A stretch of 64,000 bases of DNA from Sinotaia quadrata (lineage: Eukaryota > Mollusca > Gastropoda > Architaenioglossa > Viviparidae): positions 33,769,117-33,833,116 of the forward strand of contig CM054179.1 of NCBI GenBank assembly GCA_028829895.1. The letters run 5' to 3'. This document shows positions 23,101 through 38,100 of this stretch, piece after piece (within the stretch, counting starts at the first letter, position 1; each line of letters opens with the position of its first letter). The position numbers and the translations under genes are program-made. The notes below the pieces were generated by a model that worked only from the letters and a program-made list of their open reading frames with translations, did not search any database and was not told the DNA's origin.

Positions 23101-26100
23101 TGTTGCTTTGCAGTGTAATACTTGCCGAAGACATCTAGGATAAAGTGGTCTTGTTCTGGCATTGTTTCTCAGTTCAACATTCGTCGATCACATCTCAGAT
23201 AAAATGCTGATCTGCCAGTAAAACACACAGGCTAAGAAATCATCCTCATGTGTTTTCTGACAGAACACTCTTACTGACATATATTTACATATAAGCGAAA
23301 ATAACAATATAAAATATAATTAATGTCAAGAGATAAATATGAATATAATATTAGTTAGGCAAATGAAACCACATACTTTCGGCAGTAATATATGCAGTGG
23401 ATAATTTCCTACTGTGTTGGTAACTGGCGATAAGGTTAATAAGATGATTATACTTTGTTAACACTGGGAGCCAAAATACGTGTTGCTTCAACGGTCAGCT
23501 TGCATTCAACTGACAATTTATAGGTGAGTTTCTGGTACATTCATTAGCACAAATGAGCTGCACTATGATTGGTTAATTTAGTGAGTGTCAGGAACACTCA
23601 GGTATTTCCAGCCCTAGGCTAAGGATCACCTATCTAGAAGGTAGGTTTACACACAGTCTATTTTTAGAGGAGGGATGGGGTGTGGGCTACATAAGCCATT
23701 ATGCAACAGTAAGAGATATGTCTATCTTAATGAACACTTTTCAATGCAGATATAAGGATTGGAGATATGGCTTGTTTGCAGGATAGATCACTATTTGTAC
23801 TTTAGTGAAGGCCAATGTTTCTGTACTGGCACCAGTAATAAAAAAAGTCTTAGAACTTTTGATCACACCTTGTTCAGGTTAATTTATCTTCAGCCAATAT
23901 ATCAGTTTAATTAAATAAAGATTCTTATAAATATAATTAACCTCTGTCTTTTAAACATGGGGAAGGTTAAACAGTATTATTTCAAATAGTGGCTTAGCAG
24001 TTTCACTTTTAAACCAGTAAACAATGACAATCAGAATCCATGTGCCCATCATAATGCTTAATATTATAACAAAGCAAATCATTAATATTTTTGTTAAATA
24101 TATATATATTTTAATTTAAGGAGCATTTTTCATAATTCCACCCTTTAAAAAGACTAGAAAATATTCGACTTGAATAATTTAATAAGCAGCAATTACTTTT
24201 ATTCCAGTTAAAAATTCATTACTTAGTTACTGTTGGATCAATTATAAATTTAAGACTAGTCATTTTACTAAAGTGATGAACCAATTAAACAACCCAGAGT
24301 CATTTAACCCATTTAAAGTGTGTAAACAAATCCATCAGTAAAGTGTTCTCTATATTTTATCACATTACTTCTTTAAAAAGTAAAATGACAGGTGCAAAAT
24401 ATTTAAGATTTTGACTTGTTCAAAATTTGAATGATAATATTACTCAGTGACCTCAACACATTTTGACTCAAGAAGACTATATTTAGATACTTGTCAAGCC
24501 AACAAAGACTCAAGAGTATAACTTCTGCCATATTTGGAAATAAATTGATTTACCATCCAGCTATTCTAATTGAAAGATATTCTAATTGATTATGAAAGTG
24601 CTGAACTTTCGAAGATGATTTCTGATAACTTTCTGACAACTATGAATCTTTGGGGTGAGGTATTTTGAGTCATTTTCCTGCTATGATTCTTGATGCCCTT
24701 TTTGTCTCTCCAACTTATGGATATTTTTCATTACTTCTGGTTGGCCAAAACCTGAGATTTTGTTAACCTTGAGAAAAATGGCTGACAATGTGTTTTGAAT
24801 GCAGCCCTACTTTATATAATATTTCCACTCTCACCATTCCTGCTGAGGGAGCACTAATTGCAAGAGTGAATGACATGCATGTGTGGTCAAAGCCAGCAAA
24901 TGCCTGTAAGATAATACAGCACATCAGTATAGAGTGACTGTCACGTGTCTGGTCTAGGTTTAATGACTCTGTCCTATTTTAGATTTTCAGGTATCAATAT
25001 TGGTAATTGATTAATCTCTAACAATAGGCCTGACCTATCCAATAAGAATTACCAGATGATTCAGGCAATTACTCACTGACATAAATCAGTTGATTTGCCC
25101 TAGCTAGCAACGTTATTTCCCACTTATTTATAAATTATAAATGATCCTTTATTAAGGCTCGGCCCACAGCTAGCTAATCTCCAGTCATGCTACAATTATG
25201 TAACAATGGGTAAGATAACAACAAATTTAATAACAACTCATAATAATAGAAAAATGAATGTTAGTGAAACGAGGATTATTTGTTACAGTCAATCTATCCT
25301 GTTTAGCCCAAATTCCGAATGGCTATATATATGCTTTAATAAAGTCTGTTCTATCACTGGGATATATCCCATTTATCAATATTTCATGAAGTAGTGAACT
25401 GTTGTTGTCTATTCGACTGGCGTGATTCTGACGTCATGCGGCAGCTATCTTCTGTCTGGTCCCTCCAATGTCGGGTACGGCACTTGGCGTAGTCCTTGTA
25501 TGGTTGGTCTCGGACTCTGAAGGTTCCAAGCTTAAGACTCACAGCCTTAAACTCTAAGATCCAAGTCTCATCTCCAAGACTTCCAAACTGGCTGTAAATG
25601 AATAACATCATTCTACAGTATCATGTTATGATAAGCGATTATATGGGCTTTGTGGCAACAGCAACAGATTACTCTTTACAATCTCCACACTAATTAGCTA
25701 CAGCTAATTCACAATTCCAAATCAGTAGAAATATCTAAATAAACAAATGATTTAGCTTTACAAATGTATAGCTTCTCAATACAATATATTTTAGCCTGTG
25801 GTTCACATGATGCTTATTAACGATTGTCTATTCACCGTTAGCGCTTTCCCATTATAACAATTTTAACAGCGGAAATATAGCAATACACATGTGGTTATTC
25901 TATCTTGTTCATTCTACAACTGTATCAATCACTAATGCCACTTAGCCTCTGTGAGAAAAATACATCAATCATTTAAAAATCACATAAATATTTACACAAT
26001 ATTCTACAAATGAGAAATACTACAATTTAGAGAAGTCAACTATATTTACCACTATGTAATGTTATGTACGGTCAAAAAGGATGTGATGGCCAACCCTTGG

Positions 26101-29100
26101 ATATGGGCACTGTGAATGAATAAATCTGAGCGCTAAGGAATTTCGATTAATTCACGCATATATATGAATGACTCTAGGTCAGCTGGCGGATTAACACTAC
26201 ATCACGATACGGAACGCATGTGACCAAATATGGGCGTCTTGCATTTCCCTCACCTCTAGAGTGACCTATATATTCTCAACTTGTAAACATGTTATTGCAT
26301 AATCTGAATGCAAGTTGCCTTGCAGAAGTGTCTTCTCATAAATTAAATAGATAGTTAAGAAATGATTAATAAACTGAAAATAATGTTTCCATAACTTGGC
26401 ATAATTTGCCCAGAACAGTGACTATTGCCAAGTACATTGTTGATAGTTATAGGGATACAATTAGGCAATAGTAGTAGGAGCATTATAAATATTTAAGAAA
26501 AATAATTCCATATGAAAAGAATAAAATAAAAAATATTAAAGGAATTAAATAACAAATAGGATAAATATCCTGAATCATTTTGAAAACTGTAAGGTATGAA
26601 CATTTGTTATCCTTTTATAAATAATCTCTTAATGATAATACCTGAGAAATAAAGTTGTATGCTGTTTGAAGGGTTTCAGATGATGAAAACTGTTGAGATA
26701 CTGAGGAACCATTTGGCATTCGAAATTGAATTCTTGCAGTTTCACTGAAATAATCAACAACATTGATACAAGTGGAAGCAGCACAAGAGCACTGATCTAA
26801 TATTTAAAAATTTATCCTCACTGCTTTTATAGCATTAATTTGTTAGTCATCTGCATATTTTTGACAGGTATGTCAATAAAAAAATGTAACTTTTTTCCTA
26901 TATAAATTTTTTTTAAAGGCATCCCTCTCTTTTTAAAACTTGCATCAAGAATAATAAAAATGTTATTTAAAAAAATTTCTGACATTTGCAAGTGTTTGAA
27001 CTATGTATTTAAAAGAAATGTATTCTGGGTATTTAAAAAAATCTAAAAATTAAAAAAAACACACTAGGCATATTCCAAATCTAACAATAGATTATTCTTA
27101 TCTAAATCAAAGACACTTTGTGTACCGGATTTGAAGGCTGTAGCATGAAAATATTTTTTTTTTGTTTTTTGCATGTGGCCTTAATGCTAATGTGTATTAT
27201 TCATCAAGGGGAAAAATCCAGATAAGAGTATTTGAGTTCCGAAATAAGTCCTCTGTGTTTCTCCAAGATAAAAGCTAAATTGGTCAGAACTATTTCAAAC
27301 TAAGGACTGGATAGCTAGTCTGCCTTATATCTTATATGGTTGATATCTTGAATGAGCTCAGCACCTCAGTGCAAAGAAGGATGGCTTCATGCTTGACAAT
27401 GGCAGACAAGACCAATGAACAAAGAAAGTTAGATAGAATCATAGAGGAGTCAAGTGTCAAGAAATTGTTTTAATGTTTCACAACCTGGTGGCAACCATTA
27501 CCAATGAAGTGTGAAGACAGGATATCAAAATTTCATAAATAAACACTTGACAAGAATTCTGAATTCTACTTCCTGGTAAAAAAAGATCCACGGAAAGGGC
27601 TGGATGGATTATATTGAAGAATGATTTGACTATCCCTGTGAACTTGTGTGAAGATAAGTTGGAAATGGTGACTAACAAGGACTGAAGATGAGTTTCAAAC
27701 TACAACATCCATTTGCTTTCTTTAAAGTTAAAGCAGAATATTCGGAATTTGCTCTGGAAACTCTTGAACTTCCTTGACACATCTCTGTGACATTGCTGTC
27801 TCAACCATGAATGTCATTAAGATGAAGGAGAGAATATTCAGTCTCTATTGACATAGCATTGTTCTCAATTGAGCCACACCTTGATAAATTGGTAAATATC
27901 TTTCACATTAGTAGGGCTGTCAATTTTTTCTAAAAAGCTGCTCGGATACCCATCCAGATTTTGAACGAGTACCTGGGTACCCGTTCAAAAATTAGCATAA
28001 TCTCCATTGCAACTTATGATCTCTACACAAAGCTACTTAATCATTAGGCATGCACTCTATTTCATACAGTAGCCAATGGTGTGCATCTAGTGACTTACTG
28101 TTATGATCCTTATATGTACAATACAAACCTTTATTTTTAATATGATCAATCATTACATAAACTAAAGTAAACTTTGCCAACAGAATTTCATCACATAGAT
28201 TGCATTTCGCTGTGTCACTATTCAATCGCTTGGCATGACTCTACCAGACGATGTCTTACCCATATTAAAAATATTACAACATTATTTAATTTATTGATGT
28301 TAAAATACTGACAAGTTTCTTTACTGAAGTATTATTAACATGCTACACGTGTTAACGAGCACAACAACCACAAGTGAAAGGAAAGGGCATGAGCTATGGT
28401 AATCCATGTCGTCCATAATCTAGGTACAGTGGCTGCTCAGTGCTCCGACGGATATTTTGTTTTAAAATAAAAGCTCCTAATTAAAATATAATCCCCCTTA
28501 ATTGTATTAACAATGCACTGCATAAGGCAACAGGACTCTGCAGTATGACGTCGCAAAACCAAATGATATAGCCAATATCAAGCGCTGCACTGCTGGCTCT
28601 CTGCTGATGGGGCGAGGCTTAGATGCAAGTTTAATTGCACTCAAAACAATTCTCAAACTGTTAGATTTTTATAAATAATTTGACGGAAGCAGCCTAGAAC
28701 AAAGAATTACGGAATAGCTTGGTCTATAAAACTGAAGACACAACGTAAATTTAATTGATTAAAGTCTGAATCTTTTTACCCTAGGTGAATTTATTTTGGG
28801 GTGAATTTATTTTACAACCATGGGTGATTTTATTTTAATCTGAGAGAATCCATTTTCTCCTCTTGGAGATTTTATTTTAAAATGAATCCACTGTAGGGAG
28901 ACTCTGTTTGGGTGAGGAATTATTTTACAACACTTAGCAGGCGAACATCTACATGCGGGAAGTGAATGTGACCAGATGGGGAGTGTGCTAAATTGAGCCA
29001 CCAGTGTCAGTACGTGAGATTGGCTTGCTCTCCCTCTTATGTTTTCTTTGTACACCCTTTGCATTGCCCATTTTTGTGCAGTGCCCTAGCTGGTGTATAG

Positions 29101-32100
29101 ACATATCAGCCACATTATCACGGGTATCCCTTCACAATTTTACTACCCGGGTATTCGCACGGCAACGGGTACCCATTGACACCACTACACATTAGTACTA
29201 CTTAAATGATTTAACTATTGAAAACACATTAATAATAGTTTATGTGATTCAACACAATTACTAAATACACATTAGTATTAACTACATGACTTAAAATAAT
29301 TACTGACTTTCAACACAATTATTGAATACACATTAGTAACAGTTACATGATTTAATATAATAATTGAAGAATGAACAATCCCGCATAACGAATGTCACTG
29401 CGAATTCCCGTGTGACTTGTGGAACGAACTTGTTTCACATAACAAACTGTATATATGCCGTGAAAACATCGTATTTCCCGTGAATAAATGGCTGAATCCA
29501 GCCAGTTGTATCTTGTGTGGCTCAGACGAAGGCAGGGCACGTTTGTCCCCAGTTGATTGTCCTTTTTCCCTTGCTTTGATGTGATTTTGCCATCTGTGTG
29601 AACTGTACAAGTGAGTGTGTCCTCCTGCCCCCCCCCCCTCCCACGAACACTGCCCCGTCTTCATTTTCCCCTAATTTCTTTGATTTTTCATGGCGATGTG
29701 GAACGGATTGCACAATTTCCTGTAGAAGTCTATGGCATATCGTGTTTCGCATAATGAACGTACTCCTGGAATGAATTGTGTTTGTTATGTGAGGTATCAC
29801 TGTACTTTTCATGAGACCTTAAAAGGACAACCTCAAATTCAAGCACTTTCGAGGATTGTACAGATTATGTTATGATTTATTTACTTACCACTAAAAAATG
29901 TGAAATGTGTTTCAAATGGTTAACTTTGGGAGAAGGGAGAAAGGCAGACTTCACTTCACCATCAGGTTGAGGCAAAGCCAAAAGTAAAGAGTACAAAATC
30001 AATATTATCAATGCTGGCATCAGTGACTGCAAGTCTGCTATGGAGATAGGAGCAGTTACTAAATTATAAGTTTTACAATATAGATTTTTGATTTTCATCG
30101 GCAAAAGTAAGTTTTAAATGGACAATTAAGCTATGCATGAATAAAAGATTGAAAATATCTTATTTGTATTTATTTTAATTATCACCAGAGATTTTACACA
30201 GTATAACTTGTGCAAGAGCAAGAGTTATTTCCCTTGTGCTGAAGGTCCTACTACGCTCTCCTGATCTTAGGAAAATTCAAGTGTTTTACACTTGGGGAAC
30301 TTAGTATTAACATTGCATGCAGGTTAAGGATTCAAGTCCAGCCTTGGTCAATTAAATTTTCCTTGATCAATTCTCACACATTTGTGAATGTTTAACATTT
30401 ATGATTGTAAACCTCTAAATATAAAAAAAAAATAATTACGAGCAAATAAAGACCCAATTTTAAGGTAAATTTAATATTCAAGAGTTCTGTGAGCCAAATT
30501 TTCCAATTTTTTTACTACTATCAAATAATGACTTTTTTGTGGGGCAGGAAGGGAGAAAAAAATGGTGTATAATTACCATCTTCGTGCTTCGGCTTCAGCA
30601 GCATCTTGCTGCTGCTGCAAAAGTTTGGCTTTGCGTGATTCTTCAAACTCCTCTTCCTTTACAGCTTTCTCCTTTAGGAATCTGGCATTTCGATCAGCTC
30701 TGCAGATGCAGTACAGATAACACTTTGCAAATATGGCATTGTTCAGAATTCAAGAGAAACAGTTATTCTATCCTGGTTTGGGAAAAAACCAAACGGTTGA
30801 CATAAGATAGGTATGCACAATCCATTTTAAATTGTTAAGTCTGGCAAAAATGCACTTAAACAAAAAGCAAAACCAGCTAATTTACCTATCTTTTTCAATT
30901 TGCTGTTTCACTCTTTCACGAGCTTTGCGTTCTTCTTCTTTTTCTTTCTTCAGCTGTTCTCGTACTTCTTGTATTTCTCTTTCTTGCTGATATTGTTTTA
31001 ACTGTTGCACATTCTGTCCCAGCTTACGTCTTTCAATCTCTTTCTGACGACGTTCCTACAAATTTGAAAAGATATTTAGTGAAAAAGGAGCTTCACTAGT
31101 TCATGAGTATTGAATTCTTAATTGTTGTGTGTGAAACAAATGCATATCTGAGCAGGTAACCCAGAAGCTGTGATTTCAACTTCAATTGATTAAGTCCTGT
31201 AATGTAAATGGGCCTGTCTCCTGTTCCTTTCAAACTGACCAATTAAACCACATAACAAATAAAGTATACACAACTCAACTGACATGAAAACATAATAGCT
31301 ATTTACAGAATGAATGCAATTAATCATATAAATTAAAGCAATACAAATATTCTATTTCCCTACTGATTCATTTAAATCAGGGGTCAGGAAATGGGGGTAA
31401 ATTACCATAAATGGGGTAAAAAATGAAGATTTTAGGGGTAATAAAGGCTAAAAAAAAAATAAAAAATAAAAATAAAGTATTGTTGAGATCATCGAACTCA
31501 TTTGTTTATTAAGTGTTTCTCCTCATCCCCATCCAATTCCCAATATTAATAGATCAACAATAAATTCCTACTTTTATAAAATTAACTCCCCTTGATAATT
31601 AAGTCAAATGACCTTATCAAAGACGTTATTTTGGCTAGTCCTTAAAAATGTCAGTTACGATCTCGACTCCCAACAAGGAGCTAGCCCAGTCAGTCCCCAA
31701 GTATTTATTTCAAGATAGGTGGTTTGATTTTTGGAGGTGATGTAATCTTATGAGAGTACTTTGAGTCATATTAACATGCTATTATTTAGCTTTTCTTTTC
31801 CAATATCCTTTTCTCTGGTCGACTGAGTGTAGATATGTCATTATTTTACATGGTGAGTTGTTCCTATTCAATAGCTAATAAAGTTCTTATGATTTAAAAC
31901 TAGGAATTTCTATTGTATTTTAATGATGTGTCATCTGGTAAATAACAATCCAAAACTATTACAGTATATAACATTTTTAATACTATTTATGTCAAACAAG
32001 TTGTGAAAAATTTAGAAAACGACAGTAATATATTTTTATATTTAAACTATTGAATCTACAGCAAAACATTTTTTGAGGTTTTCATTGATTCTTTATATAA

Positions 32101-35100
32101 AAACCAGAAAACAATTGAAACCATAACTGTTGCAACCTTAACTGTTGCAGTACCATGTTCAAATTGTAAGGATTTGCAGAGGCACTTCTTGAGCTTATCT
32201 CCAACAATGAAACATGCATGGAATTTCAGAACAAGGCTTTTTTGGATTGAAAAGAAAAATTGCAAAGGTTTTAAAAAATTGCACCTGCAGAAGCAACAAC
32301 AATGCTTCTGCATTCTGCAACAAACCACATGAACTTGAAAAGAAAGTATTGGTTGGACCCTGAAATTGCTCTGACATCAAAAAGCCCTGATATGGATGTT
32401 GTTTTATCAAAATGAAACAGCACCCTTTTACCAGAATCTGAAGAAATGTTTTGATTGAAATTCTTCAGTTCTTCAATCCTTTCTATTAATTTTGTATGTG
32501 TGCTATTCTTATGACTGTATGTGTAGCTTTTTAAAGTATTTTATTAATTCTTGACTTTGAGAGCAGTTATTCTTCATGAGGACTTAAATTGTTTTGTTTA
32601 TTTGAAGTCTGGGGGAATTTAATTTAACAAAACAGATTTTGGGTAATACCTCCAAAAGTTCTCCAACCACTGATTTCAATCCAAGAAGTGACTTTTCTCA
32701 TCAAAATTAGTCTGCTAAATTTGAAGACTGCAGCTTGAAAATATTGTGTCTAGTAGGCCTTAAACTACTTGAAGTACACTTTATCAAACTAGTCCCAACA
32801 ATAACAGTTACAATAACATTAGCAAAAGTTAGCACTATAAATTACCACTAAAAAAAGGGTAAAATGTTTACTGCAAATGTTAAAATTACTGTTGTATTTG
32901 AAAAGAATTAGTTTAATGTCCACAAGAACTCATGTAGTCCTTACTGAAAATGATAACTCTAAGCCAAAATGGCACTGCTAACAGAAAGCACTGAAAAAAT
33001 ACTTTGTGTTCTAGTTTATAGTAAAAATTAAAATTTTGGATTCACACAGTGAGCATTTACAAAAACGGATTTGCTATTCTGTAACCAAAAATGCTGCTTA
33101 AAAGTTTCCAGTTGCCTCATTTGGACTTTATCAAAGCATTCATAGAGTACATCATAAATAAAATCAAAGTTAATCTGAAACAACATATAAAACAAAATCT
33201 AGTTAAACATTTATAATGAAGAGATGATTTTTAAAAAATCCAGTGACTACTGCTTTACTGACTCAGCCTTTTGTGAATATACTCTATAGATTATCTAACA
33301 GTTTTATCTTTTGTTTTGAAAGAACTTAATTATATGAAAGTTTTGTGTGGCAGTTACTTTAGTCATTCAGCATTAGATAATGTGGTACATCATAAATTAT
33401 GACAAAGTTCATCAAATAACAAATTTGGTCAAATATTTACAAGAGTTAATATATTTTCAGCAAGTGAATACTGCTTCAATAATGCAAGTCTCTCATCCAA
33501 TTTACACTGCAGATTTTTAATTATCTAAGAGTTCCTTTTTTCCTTTGGCAGTTCTTCTGAAAGAATTTGATTTTGTAATAAAAGTCAAGTTCCCAGTAGC
33601 CTCAGCATTTTCTGCATAACTCATCAGCTGATGTGGTCAACTATTCATAGTCAAATTTAGTCTTTTTTTTTATTTTGCTTCAACTTCTCAATTACTTGTA
33701 GAACATCAGATTTTCATCTTACTTTCTTGCTCAACCTTTTGGGCTTTCTCACTTTCCAAGAAAACAGTTTATCAACTGTGTGCTTGTGAAGCAGACACAA
33801 GAAGTTCTTTTGAAATTGTCACATTATTCAGACACCCCCCCCCCCAATATTCCTCACTTGGTCATAAATAATTTTCTGAGCCACTATCATTTGTGTTGCA
33901 ATATTCTACATATTCTACACATCTACTTCTTTATTAACAGAAAATCCTCTTTCCACAGAAGCTTGCCCATGAAACAAAACAATTAAAAGTTTCATGACAT
34001 TCAAAAACTTTGTATAGGTGAAACATTTGTCCACCATAAAAGACAAAAAAACAACTCATCAACTCTCCCAGATCTCACAGCAAAATCAGCAAAATTTTGC
34101 AATCCAAATGTAGAAATATTATCAATAAAAGAATTATATTGCTGAATGACATCTTCAGTATCAAAATCTTTTATTTTTTTTTGCATTATATACCAGAGAC
34201 ACAATACTTTTGAATTTTGCTTTGCATGACAGTTAGTAATTATTATAATAAATGTTGAAATACAGTTACAGTATCTTTTAATTTGACTATAAATGCTGAA
34301 TTACAGCTATATTATCTATTAATTATTAGACAGTGTACTATCCATAGGTAGAAGAAACTGAACTATTGCACTGTTTAAAAATAGGTCGGTTAATGCAAAA
34401 TTCAAATAATCATATGTTAGATAAATGAGGCTTCACTGTATATCAGAAATAAATTTTAACACTCAATTTTGTCTGCCATCCTTGTAGGGTTCGATCGATC
34501 AGTCAATCTCGCAAGAATGGTCGTCAGTGTTAATTCTTGTAAAAGATCGCACGTGCAGCGCAATCTCATGATCATGCACTAATATGGTTGAACTTGACAC
34601 TAACTGTAAACATAAAACATCCCCTGCCAAATACGCCAAGTGCGCTCCATTACTGGCGGTTGATCGTTGTCAATGACATCAAAAACCACTACTCCCATGC
34701 ACAGTCTTCAGCACTGTAATGCTGTGAATGCACCTCAGCCCAAGCACAGTAATTCAATGCTGTCAAATTGTGAAAACTTAGGAAATTCATGAATTAGGAC
34801 AGCAGCAGCATAGCTGGATGATACATGCACATGTGCAAACAATAATGGCAGTGTGCATGGCTTGATGGCAATACAGTTAAACAATAGACAGCAATGTAAA
34901 ACTTTTGTGCACATTTAAGACTTAATGTCTATATTTTAAATACCATTAAAATGGATAACAGCTACAGTTATGTACCACTTGCAAAGGCAAAAAATGCTAG
35001 TCTGTGGAAACATTTTGGTTTTAAATCAAATGATGGTCGAATGCCAATAGCGGAGTTCATGAGCAAAGTGTGTTGCACTGCTATGGGTTGTAAGCATCTT

Positions 35101-38100
35101 GAGATTGCTTACAATGGAAATACACTATACCACAAATATGTCTCATCATCTGTCACAATATCATCCCGTTGAGAACGCTGTTTATATTGGAGTTTCTGCA
35201 CTAACGCAACAGCTTCCAATCACAGCATATGTTGGCAAAAAGATGTGTTTAACTGACAATAAAGCCAAAGAAATAACAGTGAGGATTGTTGATTGTATCG
35301 TTGAAGATTTGCGACCAATGGCAATGGTAGAAGGAAGAAGATTTATTAAACTGATGGCAACTGTTGCACCAAACTATCCGCTGGCAACAGCTGATTATTA
35401 TATGCAGCAGGTGAAAAACCGTTACTTTGTTGCTGTATCATTGTGGTTAGGGAATGGGGATAGGACTGATCAGATCAAACAGTGGGCCAACTTCAACGAG
35501 AAATTGCAAGAATCGTGGTGACTCATGACCATGAGAATCGATCAGTAAAACTGATGGTGATTGGAGCGCTACATCTTTGATGGTACTGACTGGGCCTGCA
35601 TACAAGTCTACCCAATTTTGCTTGTCATATCAAGAATCATCTTCCAACCAAAAACAATTGTATAGTTAAAACTTTTCTTTAACAGAGTTCATTTTATCAG
35701 CATGTTAATGAAACCAAAAAATTAAGGAAGTTTTTGTGGCTGAGAGATGTTGGTAACAAGAAAATGACATTTTCAACAGACATTTAACATATTAAGAAAT
35801 GGTATAAGATAAAGAAAAACTCACTTCTGCTTCTTTCTGTAATTTTTCGGCTTTCTTCTGCTCAAGAAGTTCTTTGGCTCTAATTAGGAAGGAAAAAGTT
35901 ATACATTTAAAAATAAATTTATAATAATAATTTATTCTAAATTTTTGGAAGGACAAAATTTCAACACTTTAAACTGAATTACAGTAAAGAACCTCTTGTC
36001 TGGATCTGATCCATTTCAAATTTCTGGTTCTTGCTTTTTGTACATAATGCTATATAAAGTTTTGATATACTCTACATGTACTGTTTTGTTATGTCCAGAA
36101 ATATACTTTTTATATTTTCAATTAATTTATTTACAACTTCATGACATCAGTCCCTTCCTGTCTCAGTCACATAGCTGATGTAAAACAAAGTAGTAGCAGC
36201 AGAGGGAATAAATGTTTTGTGGGGCACTGTTGTTTTATCTTAAACTTAGTGTGTGTCATATTAGTAACAAATATATATTCATCCTTTACTACTGGGGCAA
36301 TTATGTCTGGAAAAGAGAGAAGAAAAATATAATTCTGAATGTTGTGTTTAAAGAACAGTGCATGTGAACTATTTTGTTATTGAATCTGGAAACAAAGCAT
36401 TGTGTTTAATGTGTAACAAAAACAGTGCTAAAAGAGTACAACATTCACAGCCATTTTGAAACTAAGCACTTGTTGAACAACTCTCAGTTTGTGGGAAAGC
36501 TAGTTCAAACAAATGAGCATCCATGAAAAGTAGTTTATTATCACAACAGTTGATATCTAAGAAGAAAACTGAGAATGAAGCTGCAATATCTTCCAAATGG
36601 TACTTTAAATAGTAAAATGAGGTAAACCATTTACTGATGGTGAGCTAGTTAAAATATGCTTGGTTTAGGCAGTAAAGTTTAGCAAATTTGTGTGTGTTTG
36701 CGAGTTTTTGCCCATAAAGCAGTGATGGTGGGACCACCTACACTTAGAGAATAGTGTCATGGTTTTCTGTTGATTTTGTTTTTAATTGTGCATATTTAAT
36801 TGTTTACATATATATTGGCAAACAAAGTGCCTTCAAAATTCTAATATGGCACTGGACTTAAATAGTTTGCTAATCCCTGATGTATAATATAAATTTAATT
36901 GCTTCATGTAATATCAAATACTTTCCCTTAAATCAAATCCTCCACCCCCTCCCCACCAAAAAAACCCCCTTCTCTCCAAAAAATAAAACCACCTGACCAA
37001 ACCTTTATCTAAAAAAGTTTTTAAAGCACAATGCTTCTTTAATTTTTTTTTTTTTTAAAGATGTGGCTCTAAAGCAGGCCTGAACAACTTGATAAAGAAA
37101 ACAGCTAGAAGCCACAAGAATAGATTTTTCTTTTCGGGTTTGCTTAATCTTTTAAAAAAAATATACACCATGGATCACATAGAGAATTCCTTCCAGTGTA
37201 CTTACAATATTATTTATATACCACTAAGGCATTTAAAAAAAAAAAAACCATTATTTTCAATTTAAAGGGCTAAATACTAGTAGAAAAGAAGAAATACTCC
37301 ACAATACTTCTGCTTAATTATTCTTTGATAGAACCACATATTTAATTTGAACTAAAAATTATACAATAAACAACAAAATTAACAGCCTCAGAAAACATAT
37401 GCATGCACACATAATAAATAAAAAGAATGAAACTTTTCCAATCTTGTTTCAAGATCCATTTTCTGCTTCTTCTCAGATGATTCTGTTTCTTCAGCTTTGA
37501 GTATGCTTGGTGATGCTGAAGCTGTGTCTGTTGAAGATTTGGGGAGACTTTCTGCCACAACTTGTGTCTGACATAGAGGAGCATCCGCAGATCTGTTCAA
37601 TCTGTATGACTGATAGGAAAGTAAAGCAGTTATCTGAAGTTGTAATAAACATGCAAACTATAATAACTTTTAATTTTACTCTCAATGCAGCTATAAAAAG
37701 TGATAGATACAACAAAATGTAAAGCATGTTTAAAGTCTGCTCTACAAATGACATTGTAAATATATTTGTCAAGACTGAATTCTACTAGCAATTGGTATTC
37801 TGTTTTGACTGGGGTAAAAATTATATATATTAGGTAGTCCCAACCAATTTTTCTAATTTGATTTAGGATAAAACAAATGTGTTTACATAACAGTATTTGA
37901 TGATATAACTATAAGGTTGCATGCAAAATTCTAAGAGAAAGCCTCAAGAAATTTATACACAAGCTAGTCATAATAGAATCACTTTACTGTTTACATGATG
38001 AATAAATACTCATTTTTGATACACTGTAAAAAGTAAAATCTTCATTTATGAAATGGCTAAGTTAAAATTATAACAGAAGTAAATATTCTAAATGATAAAT

